Of a stretch of 9,367 bases of DNA, positions 1-6,463 are shown in pieces (position 1 is the first letter of the stretch; every line of letters starts with the position of its first letter). The DNA comes from Winogradskyella sp. (GTDB lineage Bacteria; Bacteroidota; Bacteroidia; Flavobacteriales; Flavobacteriaceae). Under the pieces are notes generated by a model. The model saw only the letters and a program-made list of their open reading frames with translations. It was not told the DNA's origin and made no database searches. A program made the position numbers and the translations under genes. The stretch lies in the NCBI GenBank assembly GCA_030149115.1, contig JASBSE010000362.1:1-9367 (forward strand), given 5' to 3'.

Positions 1-372
1 AAGTAAGGCTTTAGACAAAGCTACTGTGCCCAAATAATCAATGTCCATAAGTTTTTTATCCACTTCAATATCTGTTTCAATAATCAGGGAGCGTTGACTA
101 ATGCCGCCATTGTTGATGAGAATATCAACGTTACCAAACAATGAAATAGCTTTTTCTACTGTATTAGGCATGGATTTATAATCTGCCAAATCTAGAGGAA
201 GGACTTTGATGTTTTCAGGTTGTTGGCATTTGTTTTTTACGTCCTTTAAAACTGTTTCCCTACGAGATGATATGATGAGTTTGCAATTCTGTTTTGCCAA
301 CTGTAAAGTTAGGGCTTCACCAATTCCGCTTGATGCTCCGGTAATCCAGATTATTTTGTTTTCAAATGTCAT
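1..372 (-). CDS. Short-chain dehydrogenase/reductase (SDR), N-terminal part
   Basis: Classical NAD(P)-dependent SDR oxidoreductase; the first 124 residues are visible and the C-terminus lies beyond the left edge. The Rossmann fold starts at once: glycine motif TGASSGIG at residues 11-18, and a variant of the NNAG motif, NNGG, at 87-90 in the stretch VDILINNGGISQRS. Arg37-Arg38 (SSRR), after the second beta strand, suggest a preference for NADP(H), an inference only. The catalytic Ser and YxxxK lie outside the window. The Asn of the SDR tetrad (usually NxxG) appears as Asp112 in DIDYLG. From memory, residues 82-124 resemble animal DHRS7 (NNGGxSQRSL) and DHRS7B (VDKRVME..Y.G.VALTKALL). The start ATG at 370-372 overlaps the stop of the upstream monooxygenase gene as ATGA, so the two are probably co-translated. 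The substrate cannot be determined from this sequence. Confidence 0.9.
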   Translation of the reverse strand, partial: MTFENKIIWITGASSGIGEALTLQLAKQNCKLIISSRRETVLKDVKNKCQQPENIKVLPLDLADYKSMPNTVEKAISLFGNVDILINNGGISQRSLIIETDIEVDKKLMDIDYLGTVALSKALL

Positions 373-1286
373 TTCTGCTTGTTAGAATTCAGCCATTCTT
401 GTCGTAAATCATCACTTAATTTTCCAGTACCATCATGTTTCCAGCCTGGAGGCTTAATTAAATACTGAAAACGATCTTTTAGAGATTTTTTTCCGGTAAA
501 TGTGTCTTTTAGCATGTTCCACCATTCAATAAAAGCAATCTTAACAGGATTATAAGTATTGATGTTAGTAACAAGTCCATATTTTACCTTTTCGTCATCT
601 AATTCTGGTTGAAATGTGCCGAAGAGTTTATCCCAAATAATAAGTATTCCAGCATGATTTCGGTCTAAATAAATCGGGTTACTACCATGATGCACTCTGT
701 GATGTGAAGGTGTATTAAATATGGCTTCAAACCAACTCGGCATTTTATCTATGGCTTCGGTATGAATCCAAAACTGATATAATAAACTAATGGACATTTG
801 TAATAATATCATAGCAGGATGAAACCCTAAAAGTGGCAACCATAACCAAAAAATGAACGAATAAAAACCGCCAGACCATGTTTGTCTCAAAGCTGTGCTT
901 AAATTATAGTGTTGAGATGAATGGTGTACAACGTGTGATGCCCAAAACAAGCGACACTCATGCGAAATTCTATGAAACCAATAATACGCCAAGTCATCTG
1001 CAAAAAATAATAACACAAAAGACCACCAAGCAAGAGGAATTGTAAATAACCTGAAATTATTATAAACCCAAAATAAAGCTAACCAAACTAAGCCTTTGCT
1101 TGCAAACCCTAAAAAAACATTTCCTAAACCCATTGCAATAGAAGCAAAAGCATCCTTAGGTTCATAACCCTTAACGTACTTTAGTTGCTCTCTTGTAGTA
1201 ACATATAATTCTAGCAACATAGCTAAAATGAAGAAGGGTATTGCATAAAGAATTATATTCGGAAAATCTGGCATTAGTAGGTCCAT
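369..1286 (-). CDS. Fatty acid hydroxylase/sterol desaturase superfamily membrane di-iron oxygenase, AGMO-like
   Basis: Integral membrane di-iron monooxygenase. From the chosen start the protein has 305 residues. It carries the histidine boxes that bind the two irons: HRISH at 105-109, HVVHH at 118-122 and HRVHH at 196-200, plus further conserved His175 (FWIHTE) and His211 (NHAG). Several hydrophobic segments surround these boxes (about 8-28, 46-78, 82-98 and 138-170). The stretches NLSTALRQ, LLYQFWIHTE, NTPSHHRVHHGSN and IIWDKLFGTF match, as I recall them, mammalian alkylglycerol monooxygenase (AGMO/TMEM195), which cleaves ether lipids using tetrahydrobiopterin. Sterol desaturase proper is less likely. 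The open frame continues up to 1352, but that start would overlap menC and adds a Cys-rich, non-hydrophobic extension. ATG at 1284-1286 fits better, with ATG at 1272-1274 as the alternative. It is coupled by ATGA to the downstream SDR gene. Superfamily call firm; substrate inferred. Confidence 0.9.
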   Translation of the reverse strand: MDLLMPDFPNIILYAIPFFILAMLLELYVTTREQLKYVKGYEPKDAFASIAMGLGNVFLGFASKGLVWLALFWVYNNFRLFTIPLAWWSFVLLFFADDLAYYWFHRISHECRLFWASHVVHHSSQHYNLSTALRQTWSGGFYSFIFWLWLPLLGFHPAMILLQMSISLLYQFWIHTEAIDKMPSWFEAIFNTPSHHRVHHGSNPIYLDRNHAGILIIWDKLFGTFQPELDDEKVKYGLVTNINTYNPVKIAFIEWWNMLKDTFTGKKSLKDRFQYLIKPPGWKHDGTGKLSDDLRQEWLNSNKQK

Positions 1287-1334
1287 TTGAGCATCTAAAA
1301 TACGAAAATATTTAACTACTTTTACGATTGAACT

Positions 1335-2369
1335 ATGACAGCAACATACCATAAATACATACTCAATTTTAAACGACCAAGTGGTACGTCTAGAGGTGTG
1401 ATTACAACCAAAGAAACCTGGTTTATTGGTCTCAAAAAAGAGGGTAAAGCAGGTGTAGGAGAGTGCGGCATTTTAAGAGGTTTGAGCATAGATGATAAAC
1501 CAGACTATGAAGACAAACTAAAATGGGTATGCGTTAATGTCCATTTGGGTTTAGAGAGGTTATTAGCAGAGCTAATAGAATATCCGAGCATTCAATTTGG
1601 ATTAGAAATGGCTTTTAAATCTTTAGAAAGCGAATCTGAATTCAATCTTTTTCCATCTAAGTTTTCTAAAGGACAAGATGCTATTCCTATTAACGGATTG
1701 GTTTGGATGGGAGATGAAGTGTTTATGAAGACACAAATAAAAGAGAAAATTGAAGCTGGTTTTGATTGTATAAAACTAAAAATTGGTGCCATAGATTTTC
1801 AAACCGAATTGAATATTTTAAAGTCTATACGAAAAGAGTTTTCAGTTTCAGATATAGAATTGCGAGTAGATGCTAATGGAGCATTTTTACCCAGTGAAGC
1901 GTTAGAAAAATTAAAACAATTATCAGAATATCAATTACACTCTATTGAACAGCCAGTAAAAGCTAAACAGTTTGATGTCATGGCTAGGCTTTGTGAAGTT
2001 ACACCTTTGCCGATAGCTTTAGATGAAGAATTAATAGGTGTTTTTCATAATGAAGAAAAGAAAGAATTGCTTAAAATTATAAAGCCACAATACATCATTT
2101 TAAAGCCAAGTTTGATAGGTGGATTTGGAGGTAGTCGAGAATGGATTGATATCGCAGAAAGCTTAAATATAAGATGGTGGGTTACTAGTGCATTAGAGAG
2201 TAATGTAGGTTTAAATGCCATAGCGCAATGGACCTACACATTAAATAATACGATGCCACAAGGTTTGGGGACAGGAAGTTTATTTACTAATAATTTTACT
2301 TCTCCATTAACCGTAAAAAATGGTACTTTGCAATGCGATATAAACAAAGATTGGAAATTTAGATTATGA
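1335..2369 (+). CDS. menC: o-Succinylbenzoate synthase (MenC)
   Basis: Enolase-superfamily dehydratase of menaquinone synthesis. It converts SHCHC (2-succinyl-6-hydroxy-2,4-cyclohexadiene-1-carboxylate) to o-succinylbenzoate in the cytoplasm. The 344 residues show an N-terminal capping domain (about 1-115) and a TIM-barrel with the expected catalytic set: KLK (Lys147, Lys149), metal ligands Asp179 (RVDANG), Glu205 (SIEQP) and Asp230 (ALDEE), the second catalytic lysine Lys257 (LKPSLIGG), and SALESNVGL at 285-293. Dipeptide epimerase or muconate cycloisomerase would share these residues, but the N-terminal NFKRPSGTSRG and the nearby menE support MenC. The ATG at 1335 gives the usual N-terminus. 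It lies 48 bp from the divergent monooxygenase start; I see no convincing -33/-7 promoter pair there. The stop overlaps the next start as ATGA, indicating translational coupling. Confidence 0.93.
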   Translation: MTATYHKYILNFKRPSGTSRGVITTKETWFIGLKKEGKAGVGECGILRGLSIDDKPDYEDKLKWVCVNVHLGLERLLAELIEYPSIQFGLEMAFKSLESESEFNLFPSKFSKGQDAIPINGLVWMGDEVFMKTQIKEKIEAGFDCIKLKIGAIDFQTELNILKSIRKEFSVSDIELRVDANGAFLPSEALEKLKQLSEYQLHSIEQPVKAKQFDVMARLCEVTPLPIALDEELIGVFHNEEKKELLKIIKPQYIILKPSLIGGFGGSREWIDIAESLNIRWWVTSALESNVGLNAIAQWTYTLNNTMPQGLGTGSLFTNNFTSPLTVKNGTLQCDINKDWKFRL

Positions 2370-3334
2370 GGTTAAATTATATACAACAAGCTTATAAAGG
2401 ATTATACGATGGCTGGCGCTATATTGTAGGAACAATAATTGTAATCATCTTTGTTTTTGCAGGGCAAATACCCTACACAATTGCTGCCTTACTTGAGGCC
2501 CATAAAAGAGGGTTAAACTTATTTGAACTCAATGAAAATATTTTGATGAGTCTCTTAGAGTCTAACCTTAATTTAGCATTGATGCTGTTGTCTTTTGCTG
2601 TAGCTCTTGTTGGTATTTTTATTGTCAACAAGTTTTTACACAAAATGACAATTACACAACTAACAACATCTCGAACTAAAATAGATTGGAAACGCTTTTG
2701 GGCCATATTTTTTGCTTGGGGAATTATATCTTCAGGCTTAGTGCTGATAGATTATTTTGTCTCTCCAGAGAATTATGTCTTTAATTTTGATCTCAATAAA
2801 TTTTTAATACTTGCTGTTATAGCTATTGCTTTTGTGCCTTTGCAAACCAGTTGCGAAGAATATTTCTTTAGAGGTTACTTAATGCAAGGTATAGGTGTTG
2901 TTGCTAAAAATAGATGGATGCCTTTAATTGTAACATCTGTAATTTTTGGAATGCTTCACATTGCTAATCCAGAAGTAGACAAGTTAGGTTATGGTGTAAT
3001 GGTTTATTATATAGGTACAGGTTTATTTTTAGGTATTATGACCTTAATGGATGAAGGTTTAGAATTAGCTTTAGGTTTTCACGCTGCCAATAATCTTTTT
3101 ACAGCCTTATTGGTTACAGCAGATTGGACGGCTTTTCAAACACATTCAATTTTAAAAGATACTTCAGATCCAACAAGAGCTGGGTTTGGGGATGTTTTTA
3201 TGCCTGTATTTATAATGTTTCCTTTAATCTTGTTTATACTTTCTAAAGTTTATGGTTGGAAAAATTGGAAACAAAAATTATTTGGAAATGTAGATGAACC
3301 ACCAAAAGAAGATTATAAAATTATAGAAGAATAA
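2366..3334 (+). CDS. CPBP-family intramembrane glutamic endopeptidase
   Basis: Multi-pass membrane protein of the CPBP family (CAAX proteases and bacteriocin-processing enzymes, the Rce1-related ABI fold). The three family motifs are intact within 322 residues: EEYFFR at 164-169 (catalytic Glu164/Glu165 and Arg169), FGMLH at 194-198, and HAANN at 239-243 (His239, Asn243). About eight hydrophobic segments are visible, roughly at 20-42, 66-88, 110-130, 144-160, 184-200, 208-228, 235-252 and 277-294. The C-terminal tail (about 298-322) is charged and probably cytoplasmic. The substrate is unknown. Bacteria usually lack protein prenylation, so a CAAX role is not implied. The gene lies between menC (ATGA overlap) and menE (TAATG overlap), so it is surely co-transcribed with the menaquinone genes. 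Whether it acts on that pathway or is only carried along is not shown by the sequence. Confidence 0.92.
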   Translation: MRLNYIQQAYKGLYDGWRYIVGTIIVIIFVFAGQIPYTIAALLEAHKRGLNLFELNENILMSLLESNLNLALMLLSFAVALVGIFIVNKFLHKMTITQLTTSRTKIDWKRFWAIFFAWGIISSGLVLIDYFVSPENYVFNFDLNKFLILAVIAIAFVPLQTSCEEYFFRGYLMQGIGVVAKNRWMPLIVTSVIFGMLHIANPEVDKLGYGVMVYYIGTGLFLGIMTLMDEGLELALGFHAANNLFTALLVTADWTAFQTHSILKDTSDPTRAGFGDVFMPVFIMFPLILFILSKVYGWKNWKQKLFGNVDEPPKEDYKIIEE

Positions 3335-4416
3335 TGACACCAAATTACGATAAAGTTCATAATAGATTTAAATTAAATGGTCAGCACTACGACCATGAAG
3401 ACTTAAAGGAAGTAGCCTATAGTCTAATAAAAGAAGGTGAATCTCACGAAAAGACAACTGGTAATTTTCTCATTGATTGGTTAAATGAGAAGGATTATAT
3501 AGAGGTAAACACATCGGGCTCTACTGGCAAACCAAAACTCATAAAACTCAAAAAGCAAGCTATGGTAAATTCTGCTATTGCGACGGGGGATTTCTTTGGT
3601 TTAGAGCCAGGTGATACAGCAATAGATTGTTTGCCAAGTCATTACATTGCTGGTAAAATGATGCTTGTAAGAGCCATGATTTTAGGTTTAGATATAGATT
3701 TTGTAGAACCAAGTGCACACCCTATTTTTGATTATGAAAAGCACTACGACTTTTGTGCAATGATTCCTTTGCAGCTTAAGCATACTTTAAAGTATACTTA
3801 TAATATTAAAACCATTATAGTTGGTGGCTCTAAAGTTACCCAACCTTTATTAGAGCGTATAAAAACTTGTAACTCTAGATTTTTTGAAACTTATGGTATG
3901 ACAGAAACTGTAACCCATGTTGCAGTTAGACAATTACATTCTAAAGCCTCTAAAGGAGAAAAGTATTTTAATGCTATTCCTAATGTGACTTTCTCTCAAG
4001 ATGATTGCCAGTGCTTAGTTATTAGTGCGCCTAAATTATTAGGAGAGCCTTTAGTAACAAATGATATGGTAGCTTTAAAATCTGAAACAAGTTTTCAATT
4101 ATTAGGTCGTTACGACAATGTTATTAATTCTGGTGGTGTTAAATTATTCCCAGAACAGATAGAGGATAAATTACAACCTGTTATTGATGAACGTTTTATT
4201 GTTGTAGGTGAAGAAGATGAGGCGTTAGGTGAACGCTTGGTTTTAATAGTTGAAAATCCAAGAGATTCTGCTGATAGTATAGCCAACAGAATTAGATTTA
4301 TAAAAGGCTTAACTAAGTTTGAAGTGCCTAAACACATCTATATAACTGATAAGTTTGTTGAAACGGTGAATGGTAAAATTCAACGCGCTAAAACTATTGA
4401 ATCGGTTATAGGTTAG
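3334..4416 (+). CDS. menE: o-Succinylbenzoate-CoA ligase (MenE), short form
   Basis: Adenylate-forming (ANL) enzyme that activates o-succinylbenzoate to its CoA thioester for menaquinone ring closure. Core motifs are in order: phosphate-binding loop TSGSTGKPK at 60-68, ETYGMTET at 185-192, GRYDNVINSGGVK at 258-270 (Asp261 for the ribose, hinge after it), and NGKIQR at 346-351, where Lys348 is the expected catalytic lysine of the C-terminal domain. At 360 residues it is clearly shorter than E. coli or B. subtilis MenE (about 450-490): only 59 residues precede the P-loop, so most of the usual N-terminal subdomain is missing. I recall this short form as usual in Bacteroidota. It starts at ATG 3334, sharing one base with the protease stop, and a strong terminator follows. 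Identification rests on the ANL motifs plus the partner menC; a different acyl-CoA ligase is possible but unlikely. Confidence 0.88.
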   Translation: MTPNYDKVHNRFKLNGQHYDHEDLKEVAYSLIKEGESHEKTTGNFLIDWLNEKDYIEVNTSGSTGKPKLIKLKKQAMVNSAIATGDFFGLEPGDTAIDCLPSHYIAGKMMLVRAMILGLDIDFVEPSAHPIFDYEKHYDFCAMIPLQLKHTLKYTYNIKTIIVGGSKVTQPLLERIKTCNSRFFETYGMTETVTHVAVRQLHSKASKGEKYFNAIPNVTFSQDDCQCLVISAPKLLGEPLVTNDMVALKSETSFQLLGRYDNVINSGGVKLFPEQIEDKLQPVIDERFIVVGEEDEALGERLVLIVENPRDSADSIANRIRFIKGLTKFEVPKHIYITDKFVETVNGKIQRAKTIESVIG

Positions 4417-4448
4417 CTGTACTGATGTAATTGTAGATATAAATAGAA

Positions 4449-4490
4449 TAAAACAAAAACCCAATGCAAAAGCATTGGGTTTTTGTTTTA
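4449..4490. terminator. Bidirectional intrinsic terminator between menE and the OmpA-like gene
   Basis: A perfect 19-bp inverted repeat with a 4-base AAAA loop (left arm 4449-4467, right arm 4472-4490). The core CCCAATGC/GCATTGGG is flanked by an A-run on the left and a T-run on the right, so it reads as a rho-independent terminator in both directions. It lies 32 bases after the menE stop and 19 bases after the stop of the convergent OmpA-family gene, and so serves both. Confidence 0.93.
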
Positions 4491-4509
4491 AAATATGTGA
4501 GTTCAAAAA

Positions 4510-5367
4510 TTAATTTCCAGCAGAAAGATTCTTCATTTCTTCTTCAATCATTTCGTAGAATTCATCAATTTTTGGAAGCACTATAATACGAGTTCTTCTG
4601 TTTTTTGCTTTATTTTCAGCAGTATCATTTGCTACTAAAGGTACATGGTAACTACGACCAGCAGCAATTAATTGCTGAGGGTTTACTTCAAGACTTTCTA
4701 GCACACGTACAACAGAAGTTGCACGTTTTACACTAAGATCCCAGTTATCTAACAATGGTGGTTTGCTGTATGGTACATTGTCTGTATGAGACTCTACCAT
4801 AGCTTCAAAGTTTGGTTTACTGTTAATTACCTTAGCAACTTTGCCTAAAATTTCTTTTGCTCTATCGGTTACGTTATAGCTACCACTTTTAAATAAAAGT
4901 TTATCAGCAATAGAGATAAAAACAACACCTTTTTCAACATTAATTTCAATGTCTGGATCATTGATGCCTACTTCTTTCTTTAAGCTGGTAACGATGGCAA
5001 GTGTTACACTATCCTTTTTAGTTAAGGCATCCTGTAAACGAGAAATCTTTAAATCTTTTTCTTTTAAGCTTTCTAATGATTTTTCAAGGTTTTCCGCACC
5101 TTTTTGTGTTAAGGTTGTTAAGTTTCCTTTAGTATCAATTAAATCTTGGTTTGCCTTACGTAAATCAGCTAACTGATCTTTCATTGTTTCTACTCTGGCA
5201 TTAGCTGCTGCAGCATCAGACAGACATTTATTTAATTTTACAGTAGCACTGTTTAATAAATCTTGTGTTTCTTGATGTTTAGCTTCAAGTGCTGCATATT
5301 CTTTCTTCGATACGCAAGATGCAAACAACACCATTGAGCAAACACTTAATAACATTAGTTTTTTCAT
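4510..5367 (-). CDS. OmpA/MotB-type peptidoglycan-binding lipoprotein with coiled-coil stalk
   Basis: Probable outer-membrane lipoprotein that anchors to peptidoglycan. Residues 1-17 are a lipoprotein signal peptide and the lipobox LFASC places the lipidated cysteine at Cys18. Residues about 22-128 are charged, rich in Ala, Leu, Lys and Glu, and look like a long coiled coil. The OmpA C-terminal domain covers about 140-265: LLFKSGS at 157-163, ESHTDNVP at 192-199, NWDLSVKRA at 208-216 and NRRTRI at 256-261. Asp196 and Arg215 correspond to the residues that hold diaminopimelate in OmpA-family domains. The loop between TDN and NWDLS is of the MotB type. There are no flagellar genes nearby, so a stator role is unlikely; an envelope tether is the better guess. 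The gene stands alone, with its own likely promoter and a shared terminator. Confidence 0.9.
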   Translation of the reverse strand: MKKLMLLSVCSMVLFASCVSKKEYAALEAKHQETQDLLNSATVKLNKCLSDAAAANARVETMKDQLADLRKANQDLIDTKGNLTTLTQKGAENLEKSLESLKEKDLKISRLQDALTKKDSVTLAIVTSLKKEVGINDPDIEINVEKGVVFISIADKLLFKSGSYNVTDRAKEILGKVAKVINSKPNFEAMVESHTDNVPYSKPPLLDNWDLSVKRATSVVRVLESLEVNPQQLIAAGRSYHVPLVANDTAENKAKNRRTRIIVLPKIDEFYEMIEEEMKNLSAGN

Positions 5368-5404
5368 AATTGTCGTTATTGTTTAAGTTGTTATTTTAAC
5401 ATAT

Positions 5405-5412
5405 CAAAATTA
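5405..5412 (-). promoter_or_regulatory. Putative Bacteroidota -7 promoter box for the OmpA-like lipoprotein
   Basis: On the minus strand these bases read TAATTTTG, an exact match to the Bacteroidota TAnnTTTG box. It lies 37 bases before the ATG, which would give a leader of roughly 30 bases that is A-rich and lacks a Shine-Dalgarno site. No clear TTTG -33 element is present at the usual spacing, and the region is very AT-rich, so chance is possible. Confidence 0.4.
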
Positions 5413-5461
5413 TACAAAAGAAAATAGGCTAGAACATAGATTAACAAAAATTTTAACAGTT

Positions 5462-6463
5462 TTATAAACAGTTAAAACGTTTAGTTTTCTTTACATAATA
5501 GGTCCAAACGATAGAAGAGGTTTGGTAATAATTAGGACATTTTTTGAGTGTTTTACGTTCCTTTAAAATATTCCTCAAATTGAGATAAAAAGAAACATGA
5601 GCTTTTATGATAGCAATAAAGTGAGAAGGTTTTAATTGTAGTAAAAACCTAATACCTGCAACACCATCTAATAGCATCCTTGTTACAGCTTTAGAAAGAA
5701 CATTACTGTCCGTATTTTTCACTAAAGTCATAAGGCTATTTCTAAAATTTAAGTAGGTTTTTTTGGGGTTGGTATTCTCTAGGGTTGCACCACCAACATG
5801 ATATACTGTAGATGTGCCAACATATTGCGTTTTATAATTACTATTGTAGGCGCGCCAACATAAATCTATTTCTTCCATGTGAGCAAAGTAACTTTCATCA
5901 AAACCTTTCAAAGATTTAAAAATCTCATTTTTTATAAAAAAGCAAGCGCCAGAAGCCCAAAAAATATCTATAACATCATTGTATTGCCCTTTGTCGTCTT
6001 CAATGGTATCAAAAATACGACCTCTACAAAAAGGATAACCATACCTATCTATAAATCCACCTGCGGCACCAGCATATTCAAATTTTGACTTGTCTTTGTA
6101 ATCTAATATTTTAGGTTGAAGGATGTCTGGCTTTGCTTCAGAATTGAAAGCCGTTAGAATTCCATCAAGCCAATTCTTAGTAACTTCAATATCACTATTT
6201 AAAAGGCAAAGTAGTGGTTCTGAGACATGTTGAAGAGCTTCATTGTAGCCTTTAGCATAACCACCATTTTCAGAATTTTGAATTATTGTAACCTCAGGAA
6301 ACGAAGTTTTTAAAAATTCAACAGAGCTATCAGTAGAAGCATTGTCTGCAACATAAATTTTAGCATCTTCAGAATACTTTAAAATCGAAGGTAAAAATTG
6401 CTCTAATAGAGTTTTACCATTCCAGTTTAAAATAACAATTGCTATATCTTTGTCGCTGTACAT
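5462..6463 (-). CDS. Family 2 glycosyltransferase (WbbL/rhamnosyltransferase-like)
   Basis: GT-A fold glycosyltransferase that transfers a sugar from a nucleotide-sugar donor, probably on the cytoplasmic face of the inner membrane for a surface polysaccharide or glycan. Its 333 residues carry the GT2 signatures: VILNWNG at 10-16, DNASTD at 40-45, NGGYAKGYN at 66-74, a DXD-type metal site NSD at 89-91, ASGACFFIK at 170-178, and the acceptor-side motif MEEIDLCWR at 196-204 with the likely catalytic acid/base among Glu197, Glu198 and Asp200. Residues about 260-298 are amphipathic or hydrophobic and may bind the membrane; the C-terminus is basic. The ATG follows directly on the TAA of the upstream HsdR-N-like gene with no gap, and a possible AAAAAGG ribosome site lies inside that gene's end. 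The sugar and acceptor cannot be told; no other polysaccharide genes are in the window. Confidence 0.9.
   Translation of the reverse strand: MYSDKDIAIVILNWNGKTLLEQFLPSILKYSEDAKIYVADNASTDSSVEFLKTSFPEVTIIQNSENGGYAKGYNEALQHVSEPLLCLLNSDIEVTKNWLDGILTAFNSEAKPDILQPKILDYKDKSKFEYAGAAGGFIDRYGYPFCRGRIFDTIEDDKGQYNDVIDIFWASGACFFIKNEIFKSLKGFDESYFAHMEEIDLCWRAYNSNYKTQYVGTSTVYHVGGATLENTNPKKTYLNFRNSLMTLVKNTDSNVLSKAVTRMLLDGVAGIRFLLQLKPSHFIAIIKAHVSFYLNLRNILKERKTLKKCPNYYQTSSIVWTYYVKKTKRFNCL

Noticed and set aside
1287..1352. N-terminal extension MVCCCHSSIVKV of the monooxygenase
   Set aside because: It would overlap the well-supported menC start, is not hydrophobic in the expected way, and two better ATG codons lie at 1284-1286 and 1272-1274.
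2366..3334. CPBP protease as a bacteriocin-processing or phage abortive-infection component
   Set aside because: No bacteriocin precursor, transporter or toxin gene is near; it lies within the menaquinone operon.
4949..5176. Open frame opposite the OmpA-like gene, and similar frames opposite or inside menC, the protease, menE, the glycosyltransferase and holA
   Set aside because: They lie wholly inside or largely overlap confidently identified genes, show no recognisable domain, and have compositions expected of frame shadows.
5451..5477. Inverted repeat TTTTAAC/GTTAAAA around the glycosyltransferase stop codon, followed on the minus strand by a short T-run
   Set aside because: The stem is only 7 bp, has one G:C pair and a 13-base loop; it is too weak to call a terminator in such AT-rich DNA.
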